Assembly (NCBI GenBank): GCA_015178975.1
Contig: WHVD01000073.1
Span: forward strand, 366,794-430,793
DNA length: 64,000 nt
Source of the DNA: Hysterangium stoloniferum
Taxonomy: Eukaryota > Basidiomycota > Agaricomycetes > Hysterangiales > Hysterangiaceae
Reading direction: 5' to 3'
Part shown: piece after piece, positions 56,393 to 64,000 of the stretch
Layout: each line of letters starts with the position of its first letter
Position numbering within the stretch: the stretch's first letter is position 1
The notes under the pieces: model-generated
The model's database searches: none
What the model saw: only the letters and a program-made list of their open reading frames with translations
Told to the model about the DNA's origin: nothing
Position numbers and translations under genes: made by a program

Positions 56393-58781
56393 ATGAGGCA
56401 GTCCACATCGGAAAGGTGGCCTTATGTGTGAATCCAGGTACATCTTGAAGGCAAAGCAACATCCTGAATTTTCACGAGATCTCGCTAATATGAAAAATGA
56501 CTTTTAAATGAAACGATAAGGGACAATCACTGGGCGGGAGCGACGGTTATGACTGGCTACCACATATCTCTTTAAAAAAAAACAAATGAATTAAGGAATT
56601 AATCAGTGTGGTCGCGTGGCAAATGAAGAGAAAACCTCAGCTGACAATGCACTTTGGGGTCACTAGCCGAAGTAAATAAGTTGACTGTGCAGGTGACAAG
56701 ACAAACGAGTGGGAGGCGTGGAGGTGATAGGGAATGCAGGAGTCGAAAACGAGACAGACTTTAACTGCCTATGCAGGAACAAGTAAAACAGGGTTTGTTG
56801 CCTTGTGTGAAGATGAAGCCGCTGGAAAGTGTCACAACGACCTAGTAGCAATGCCAATCCCCAGAGAATAAAAGATCCGCTACGGGCATTCCTAGCAGAC
56901 CTCGTCGGAAATAAACGGTTCGAATTCCAAAATACGGTCGGAGTGGAATGGGAAGGTGTAGGATGACAAGACAGAGAGAGGATGAAGGAAACTACACGGA
57001 GAGACTGAGGAGAGCTGCAGTGAGAAGATGGAGATGGGTTGCAGGAGAGAACTAAAGAGACCTAGGCAGTAGATATAGCAGTAGCATTGTATTGACATCC
57101 TATTAAGGATAGTAAACCCACTCCGTCACCTGCGCATTTGTTTTTGACCTGAAACTATACGGCGCGTTGTTAAAAAATTGACAATAAGGCGGCCATCGTA
57201 CCATTTATATATATGTACATGAAACAAGCAAAGCACATTCGAACCGAGACAGCTCGTGATGACATGGCCAGGAAAACACTATTATATAGTCAGAAAGAGA
57301 TTATAATGACCCTTTGAAGTTCCGAGACAAGAGTTAACCAGTATGGGAGAACAGAAAATCCTTGACCATTCAGCCAGTATTGCAACATTAAAGCTCCTCA
57401 AATAGTCTCTTACGCCGCTTTAAATTGCGAATCCTGAGGATAAATCACAGCCAGCATTTTTGTAAAAATAGAACTTCATGAGATCGAGTTGAGATACAGT
57501 GCTGTCAAGGCGTCGACCCAGGATTACAGGAGAGGTATGCACGGTCGTGTTGATTTATTTGAAACATTATTTTTTTGAGTTAATACTGAAATATTGGAGT
57601 CGGAGGCCAGATTAAGAATAGCTTATATATTTTAGGGAGTGTGGGGAGTCCCCTCGGTCACTAGCAAGATACAACATCAATAAGCCAAGATTTCAAGAGG
57701 TCCTAGTGAACAATGAGTAACGGATATTGGTTGAACCATGGCCGACGGTGGTAGTTCAGATTGTCGCATAGTACTTTCGGGGTAAAACCTTTACTCTGCA
57801 GTAACTGATGGGCGGTATGACTTGTTCGATACCATGTAATAGAAATAGTAAAAAATAATAAAATATTTCGATAGGAAAAGACCATCGATTATTTAGATGC
57901 TGACGAAAGAGGGATATGTGCCCCCACCATCCAATACTCGGAATCAAAGTAAAAATAGATCAGAGTCTTCTCCTATTGCATTATTTAAACATGAATATTA
58001 AATGCGATTTTTTTCTGCCCTCCAATTTGCAATATCCCATGATTCAAACTTTTTGCGCACGCTTTCTCTTTTGTGAAGAATCGGAGAAAATGCAGGCTAT
58101 ATTATAAACGTGGATACCATCAGGGATTTAGGAATGTCTACACCCATCATGTAGACTCCCAAGGTCTATAGTATTTATACTGACTAGTAAATAGGGATCT
58201 CACAAAGTAGTGTGTCTAGCCGAGCTAGCTAGTTCTCCTAGATGGCTCTAGACAATATAGATGGCATACTTACTGATCTTCCCACTTTCCTGATGACTGA
58301 GGTGAAGAGGAACAGCGAAGTGGTAGTTTTATTAAGTACTATAATATATCCTTACTATGTCAAGCATTGCAGTGTCAGTTTGGTCAATCAAAATCAGATT
58401 GCCCTATTACCTCAATATCAGCCCAAATAATCAAAGCACAGTGGAGTACATACTTGGGGTTGGTTATACCAGGGATCAAGTGGTCACCATGGTTGACAAC
58501 CACAGGACATTCATGACCAACTGGATAATACTTACAAATTAAATGTCAAATTAAATATTGTGTACCAAGAAAACAAGCAGGATGATTGGGCGGCTGGACT
58601 AGTTGTGTGAAGGATAGGTCACATAGGAGGTGCGGCTAAAGGCTCTAAGCCTTACTCCTTAGCTGCTTTATAATTTCATTATTTTCTTTATGTTCTATAT
58701 TTTTATTCTATTTCTATATCTCATAAATACGGGTCAAACCCGCTTTATTTAGTTTGAGAGTCCATGTATGCTTGTGGGCGC
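56393..58781. other. AT-rich gene-free interval before the retroelement
   Basis: About 2.4 kb with only short open frames on both strands and long A/T runs (for example around 56570 and 58670-58720). No protein family, RNA gene or long repeat recognised. Short perfect hairpins lie at 58639-58653 (AAGGCT, 3-nt loop) and 58730-58742 (CGGGT, 3-nt loop), the second 39 bp before the LTR. It may be degraded transposon sequence, but I cannot show this. Confidence 0.45.
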
Positions 58782-59601
58782 TGTTACGACCGGACAAATC
58801 CCGCCGAACTCCAGGTACTAACTCGTACGCCCCCATGCGCTACAAGCACCAATCGTCTGTTTATAGGATTTCCCGCCCGGACTCCGTTACGTCAAGACTC
58901 GTTACGTTCGACCTCATTAAGACACATATCAGTCACCGGACTTCCCCCGGACCCCGTCTCTGTCTATGTCCGTCTTCGTCCCACGCATCAGTCACCGGAA
59001 CCCGCTTAGAATCCCGTCACCGCTCTAATCGAGCCCCGTTCCTGTTTTAGTCAAATGACCTGTCACGATTTAGGACTCCGCTCCCGCTCCGTTTCCCGTT
59101 ATGGGTTATGCTTTGTCACGATTCGGACTCCGCTCCGTTCCGTCCCGTTCCTAACACCAATTTGGTGTTTACTATTCCCGTTTTATGTTTTGCTCGTTTC
59201 GTCTCATTATTACTGGATTCGGTATGTCATGCATTCCATGGTCTATATAAACTGGCAGATGTTGTACATACAATCCAGTCAGAAAATTAGCTTAGATTCC
59301 CCCCAGTAATCTAATACATTTTCCTCTCTAAAACCCTACTCTTATCAGACCGCTCGCACTAGTTGGAGCCCACGGGCTCCGGCGCATCTATCTCTCTCGA
59401 CTATCTCGATTCACGACTCTCGACTCACGACCTACGACTCACGACCCACGAACCCCCGCCCGGACTCCCCGGGATTCCCGTCCGCCTGTCTGAAATTGGA
59501 CAACACGATCTAGCGAGGGCGCAGCCTATAAGCTGAAGCCAAGTCCTACTGGATATCCCGCGGGTTTCTCCGGAAACCCGGCCTGAGTGTGTATCCTAAC
59601 A
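58782..59601 (+). repeat. 5' long terminal repeat of the Ty3/gypsy element
   Basis: It begins TGTTA and ends TAACA, a perfect 5-bp terminal inverted repeat of the TG...CA type; length 820 bp. It includes a TATA box (59244-59251), so U3 is about 58782-59276. The predicted RNA start is near 59277, and R/U5 fill the rest. It is rich in CCGGACTCCG-like runs and in Ser/Arg-like CGACTC repeats near 59397-59450 (ACTCACGAC repeated). The 3' boundary rests on the inverted ends and on the 11-nt primer match that begins 2 nt later. Confidence 0.85.
59244..59251 (+). promoter_or_regulatory. Predicted TATA box in LTR U3
   Basis: TATATAAA stands 33 nt before 59277, the first base of the 11-nt segment complementary to the post-LTR site. 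This is a normal TATA-to-start distance, so the transcript would begin with that segment. Confidence 0.7.
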
Positions 59602-59603
59602 GT

Positions 59604-59614
59604 ATTTTCTGACT
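59604..59614 (+). other. Candidate self-primer binding site
   Basis: ATTTTCTGACT at 59604-59614 is the exact reverse complement of AGTCAGAAAAT at 59277-59287. There is no TGG at the LTR end, which a tRNA 3'-CCA primer would need. Position (2 nt after the LTR) and length match the Tf1 self-priming site. Confidence 0.75.
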
Positions 59615-59637
59615 AATACTCGCAGATTGTTTTCATT

Positions 59638-60927
59638 ATGCCACCAAGAAGAAGTACACGCACACAGTCATCAATGCCTGGACCGTCGACTCTTCATTCC
59701 CCGTTAACTCTGTATACCAGTCAGACGCTTGCGAACCAGTCGGAACCCATGGAAGAAGCCCGCATCGAAGAAATCCCGGAAGACCTGGACGAATCCGAGC
59801 GCGAGGACGATTCTGTGGCCCCCGACAAGGGCAAAGGTGTCGAAATCCCTCCTGAAAATCCTCCGCCTTTTCAACGACCGAACACGAGGGATCCTACTTC
59901 TGATTTTTTAGCAGGTACTATAGATAAATTCATGACGCACCTGCTAGAAGAACGAAAAAGAAAGGAACAAGAACCTCCACGGTCAAAAGTCAATGCTCCG
60001 GAACCCTTCACGGGTTCCAACCCAAACAAACTCTCTACTTTCCTCATGCAATGTCGCTTCAATTTCCGCGATCACACCGCTGCATTCTCCACGGACTCCT
60101 GAAAAGTCAACTACGCACTTTCATATTTGTCGGGATCCGCGTTGAAATGGTTCGAACCGGCTTTTAGCGGGATTACCGAGGAAGAGCTGCTCTGGCTTGA
60201 AAATTGGGAAGCTTTTGTTGAGGAGCTTGAAACCAACTTCGGCCCGTATGACCCGACAGGAGAAGCCGAGAATAGTCTCACAAATCTTCGTATGAAGGAC
60301 ACGCAGCGCATCACGGACTACATCGTCCAATTCAATAATCTTGCAGCTCGTTGTCAGTGGGGCGATCCCGCTCTCCGCCACCAATTCTACACCGGTCTGC
60401 CGTCCCGCCTTAAAGACGAAGTCTCGAAAGGAGAAGATGGCAAGCCAAAAACCCTGTCCCGTATGCGCCTCAAAGCTCAAAACGTGGACGCACGTTATTG
60501 GGAACGTCGCGCGGAAGTTGCCCGCGAGACATCCGCGGACAAAATAAACAAGTCCAAGGACAAAAACAATAACACCAATTCGTCAACCAGCAACCAGAAC
60601 TCCACGCAATCCGACAAGAAGAACGATAAAAAGTCTTCAAACAACAACAACAATAAGGACAATAAGGACAACAACAAGGGTCAACAGTCCGGCAAGCAAG
60701 CCGGAAAACCCGACCTCTCAGGCAAACTCGGACCTGATGGCAAATTGACTCCACAAGAAAGACAACGTCGTATGGACAACAACCTCTGTCTCTTGTGCGG
60801 GAAACCCGGTCATCGAGTCCCGGAATGTCCGCTGGCAAAAGCAAACTCTTCAAAGGGTCGATCAGCCAAGGCCTCCACGGAAACCCCGTCGAAGGATAAA
60901 CTGGCTGCTGATTCGAAAAAAGAGTAA
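59638..60927 (+). pseudogene. gag: gag, interrupted by one in-frame TGA
   Basis: ATG at 59638. The frame runs to a TGA at 60100-60102, and continues in the same frame to the TAA at 60925-60927 (~429 codons). The upstream part is acidic (EARIEEIPEDLDESER) and begins the capsid region (VNAPEPFTGSNPNKLSTFLMQC). The part after the stop continues the capsid: YLSGSALKWFEP, AFVEELETNFGPYDPTGEAE, RITDYIVQFNNLAARCQWGD. A Lys/Asn/Ser-rich linker follows and then a CCHC zinc knuckle (CLLCGKPGHRVPEC). Nonsense position is in the capsid core, so a full-length Gag cannot be made without readthrough. In the last 16 nt gag overlaps pol. One base change explains the break. Confidence 0.9.
60912..60927 (+). 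promoter_or_regulatory. gag-pol -1 frameshift window with A6 run
   Basis: Pol (frame offset -1 from gag) is closed by TGA at 60909-60911 and gag by TAA at 60925-60927. Any shift must occur in these 16 nt, which contain six A at 60916-60921. The gag-frame codons there are TCG AAA AAA GAG TAA. Confidence 0.7.
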
Positions 60928-63900
60928 GCAACCCCGCGGACTCCGCACGGGTTAGGGGTTGCGTTGCCTCTCCGCGCATTCAAGAGTTCACTCGCCTCAA
61001 CGCATCCGCTCTTTCACATTCTGATTCATTTTTCGTTAAACTTATGTCTAATATACTTCCGAAATTCGTTTTTTCAGCTCTCATAGATTCCGGCTCGACT
61101 CATTGTTTTTTAGATACAAAATTCATGCAAAAAAATTCTTTGTCAACTTATTCGATAAATCACGTCGCTCTCCGCCTCTTCGATGGCACAAGTAATTCGG
61201 TTGTTACCCAAGCTTGTGATTTACCCATCAGTTTCCCTTGTGGAACATCTCAATTGGTCACTTTCTATGTGACCCAGTTAGACTCAAGTTGCTCGGTGGT
61301 TCTAGGACATAACTGGCTTACCCGCTACAATCCGTTGATTGACTGGATAGCTAACAGTATAACTTTCCGGACCCCCGCGGTGACCGAGGAAACTGCGCCT
61401 GTCTCGGCCTCCACGGCACCCATGGCCTTCCCGGTACCTGCAGTCTCGAGGACTCCTGTGATCCCTACGGCACCTACAGCTTCCCCAGAACCCACGGCAC
61501 CTCCGTCCATTTCTCTGATTAATGCTGCAGCTTTTATTAGGGCTTCAAAAATGGATGGGTCCCAGGCGTTCACTATCAACTTAAAAATTGATGAAGCAAC
61601 TGGACGTTTCTCAACCCCAGTATCCGAATCTGAGCAAGCTGCTGACCTAGAAGGCGTCCCGGAGAAATACCATGACTTCGCGGATGTTTTTAGCAAGCGA
61701 AAAGCTGACCGGCTTCCGCCTCACAGAGAATACGACTTAAAAATCAATCTTGAAGATGGCGCCCAGCCACCCCTAGGACATATTTACCCGCTTTCGTCCA
61801 CGGAACTATCCGCAATCCGTGATTTCCTGGATGAACATTTGTCCATAGGTTTTATTCGACCCTCAAAGTCTCCTTTTGGAGCACCTGTTTTGTTTGTCAG
61901 AAAAAAGGATGGATCCCTTCGACTATGTGTTGATTTTAGAGGACTCAATGCTGTCACCAAAAAGGACAAATATCCACTCCCACTTATATCTGACCTGCTC
62001 GATGCTCCGCGGAATGCCCGGATTTACACCAAAATAGATCTCAAGCACGCCTATCATTTGGTCCGGATTGCCGCGGGCGACGAATGGAAAACCACTTTTA
62101 GAACTCGCTATGGGGCCTTCGAGTGGTTGGTCATCCCTTTTGGACTCACTAATGCCCCGTCTGTTTTTCAGCGTTTTATCAACGACATTTTCTCCGACAT
62201 GCTCGATGTATGCGTCATTGTTTACTTGGACGACATTCTTATCTACTCCGAGAATCCCGCGGAACACGACAAACAAGTCCGTGAGGTTCTCCGGAGGCTC
62301 AGACAACATGGTTTATTCGCAAATGGTAAAAAATGTACTTTTGACACGGACTCCGTGGAATACCTAGGTTTCATGATGGGACCCGATGGACTCCGCATGG
62401 ACGAAACTAAAGTACAAGTCATCAAAGATTGGCCCGAACCCCGAAAAGTTAAAGATATACAATCCTTCCTCGGCTTTGCCAATTTTTATAGACGTTTTAT
62501 CTGTGGATATTCCGACATCATGGTACCCCTTACCCGTCTTACGCGTAAGGGTACTCCGTGGAACTTTAACGATAAGTGTCAAAAAGCTTTCAATCTTTTA
62601 AAAAATTCTTTTTCCACAGCTCCTATTCTGTCGCATTGGAAACCGGACTTCCCGCTCATTGTTGAAACGGACGCCTCCGACTATGCACTTGGAGCCATTC
62701 TCTCTATCCAGGACTCCGACGGAGAAGTTCACCCCGTGGCTTTTCTGTCCCGGACTTTTACCGGAGCAGAGCTCAACTACGACGTTCATGATAAAGAACT
62801 TCTGGCAATCTTTTCAGCTTTCAAAGCGTGGCGACACTATTTGGAAGGTTCAGGAGCTCCTATTGACGTTGTAACAGATCACAAAAACCTGGAATACTTT
62901 TCTACCACAAAACTCTTGACCCGTCGGCAGGCCCGCTGGTCTGAATATCTCTCCGCCTTCAACATGATTATCCGTTTTCGACCCGGCCGTCTCGGCAGCA
63001 AACCCGACACTTTAACTAGACGATGGGACGTCTATCCTAAAGAGGGGAGCAACGACTATGAAACGGTAAATCTGCACAACCTGAAACCTATTTTCACGAA
63101 TCAACAACTTACCGCATCGGTCCGCGCAACTTTCCTCGTCAATCCCATTGTCCGTGGAATTATCATTATGGATATCAAGAAGTTACATCAAGATATTCTA
63201 TCAGCAATTCCCCTAGACCCCATTACTAAAGCTCATCTAGACAATCCCGTGGACCCCGATCAACCTCGGTGGTCTCTTGATCAACATGGTTTCATTAGAC
63301 TTGACGATCGTATCTATGTACCGGACTCCGATGGCCTCCGCCTCAGGATCCTTCAATACAAACATGATCATCCACTTTCAGGACATTTCGGGTACAACAA
63401 AACTCTATCATTAATAAGAAGAGAATATACTTGGCCCGGACTCCGTGGATTCGTTAAGCACTATTGTAAATCTTGCACTACTTGTCCCCGCTCGAAATCT
63501 CAGCGACACAAGCCATACGGCCTTTTGAAACAACTCCCGGTACCGGAACACCCGTGGAATTCTATATCTATGGATTTCATTGAACACCTACCGGATTCCG
63601 AAGGCTTTTCCGCTATTCTAGTCGTTGTTGACAGATTCTCAAAACAAGGTATATTCATCCCTACTTATGATACAATTACGTCCGTGCAGTTAGCGGAACT
63701 TTTCATTATCCACGTATTTTCCAAGCACGGAGTTCTGTCCCACGTGACTTCCGATCGAGGATCAGAGTTCATGTCTCACTTCTTTAGATCCCTCGGAAAA
63801 TCCTTGGACATGACATTACATTTCACGTCCGGACATCACCCGGAAGGTGACGGACAAACCGAACGTGTCAACCAGACATTGGAACAATACCTCCGCGTAT

Positions 63901-64000
63901 ATTGCAACTATCAACAGGACAATTGGAAAACCTTGTTACCACTTGCAGAGTTTGCTTACAACAATGCACCCTCGGCCACTACTGGCGTTTCCCCGTTCTT
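60912..64000 (+). CDS. pol: pol polyprotein: protease, RT, RNase H, integrase (incomplete at right edge)
   Basis: The frame is open from just after a TGA at 60909-60911 to the last base, at least 1,029 codons, with no stop. Domain order: aspartic protease with ALIDSGSTHCF near 61077-61110; a Pro/Ala/Thr linker; reverse transcriptase starting PPHREYDLKI, with LRLCVDFRGLN, YTKIDLKHAYH, IPFGLTNAPSVFQRFIND and the catalytic YLDDILIYS. RNase H has VETDASDYALGA, ELNYDVHDKELLAI and VVTDHKNLEYF. Integrase has the HHCC finger (HPLSGHFGYNKT ... CKSCTTC), then SMDFIEHLP, TSDRGSEFMS and GDGQTERVNQTLEQY, giving D, D and E. An in-frame ATG is at 61044, just before protease. Expression most likely needs -1 frameshifting from gag. 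Seems intact within view. Confidence 0.95.

Larger units (their letters stand above)
58782..64000 (+). mobile_element. Ty3/gypsy LTR retrotransposon (5' LTR, gag, most of pol), cut by window end
   Basis: Order is LTR, gag, protease, reverse transcriptase, RNase H, integrase, which defines Ty3/gypsy (Metaviridae). The 5' LTR is 58782-59601. Gag runs 59638-60927, and pol is open from 60912 to the window end. The 3' LTR is outside, so I cannot measure LTR divergence or check target-site duplication; bases before the LTR are GTGGGCGC. An 11-nt match shows the Tf1/sushi self-priming layout. Gag has one in-frame stop, so this copy may be inactive or need complementation. Confidence 0.95.

Noticed and set aside
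58782-59601. CRISPR-like or tandem array from the repeated ACTCACGAC / GACTCC units in the LTR
   Set aside because: Units are short and irregular without spacers of constant length; this is LTR low complexity in a eukaryotic genome.
1-64000. A biosynthetic or defence gene cluster
   Set aside because: Genes are unrelated housekeeping functions with no co-directional set of enzymes, nucleases or toxins.
1-64000. tRNA or rRNA genes
   Set aside because: I looked for clear A/B-box pairs and cloverleaf-like segments in the spacers and saw none I could support by eye.

Overview
This window is nuclear DNA of a filamentous basidiomycete, most likely an agaricomycete mushroom. The reasons are gene density (about one gene per 2 kb on both strands), 47-60 bp GT-AG introns every 100-300 bp, 3' splice sites of the C/T-AG type, long disordered proteins of fungal type (a Caf120/Skg3-like PH protein), and a fungal Ty3/gypsy retroelement at the right edge. 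I built exon models by hand. Those for PFK, CCT5, the SHB17-like phosphatase, SDHC, PCC1, COX11 and the 883-residue membrane protein close exactly in frame from ATG to stop; the others are gene spans with some internal splice sites unresolved.

Left third (1-23.8 kb), mostly housekeeping. In order: the tail of a CAAX-box protein; a MINDY-type deubiquitinase that also ends in a CAAX box; 6-phosphofructokinase (-) head-to-head with chaperonin CCT5 (+); VPS34 PI3-kinase (-) head-to-head with a SHB17-type sugar bisphosphatase (+); APC/C subunit CDC16/Cut9; an unknown gene (-) head-to-head with a NOP15/NIFK-type RRM protein (+); a Sec14/CRAL-TRIO protein (-); an MFS monocarboxylate-type transporter (-); and succinate dehydrogenase subunit C (+).

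Middle (23.8-53.8 kb): intronless MAF1, a large single-pass membrane protein of unknown role, a secreted ThuA-like protein, SDE2 (-)/TMS1-SERINC (+), a P1-family (DmpA-like) peptidase (-), EBP1/PA2G4 (+), KEOPS subunit PCC1 (-)/Caf120-like (+), COX11 (-)/DNAJC8-SPF31 (+), RMI1 (-), a degenerate APH-fold kinase (-) and ribosomal protein uL4 (+). Six divergent gene pairs have start codons only about 40-170 bp apart, so compact bidirectional promoters are a theme. Functions covered include glycolysis and the pentose phosphate pathway, protein folding, the cell cycle, ribosome biogenesis, splicing, tRNA modification and mitochondrial respiration. They look like independent housekeeping genes, not a pathway cluster.

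Right end (53.8-64 kb) is accessory. It holds an unknown gene, a broken inverted copy of it about 1 kb away, about 2.4 kb of AT-rich gene-free DNA, and then the 5' LTR, gag and most of pol of a Ty3/gypsy element that runs off the window. The element shows the sequence signature of Tf1/sushi-type self-priming: an 11-nt segment at the predicted RNA 5' end is perfectly complementary to the stretch just downstream of the LTR. Its gag carries one in-frame stop, and a 16-nt gag/pol overlap contains an A6 run, pointing to -1 frameshifting.

I see no clearly new defence or biosynthetic system. The most interesting items are the self-priming signature, the microexon chain in the SHB17-like gene, the GC-AG introns, the broken inverted duplicate, and the kinase-fold gene that appears to lack catalytic residues.
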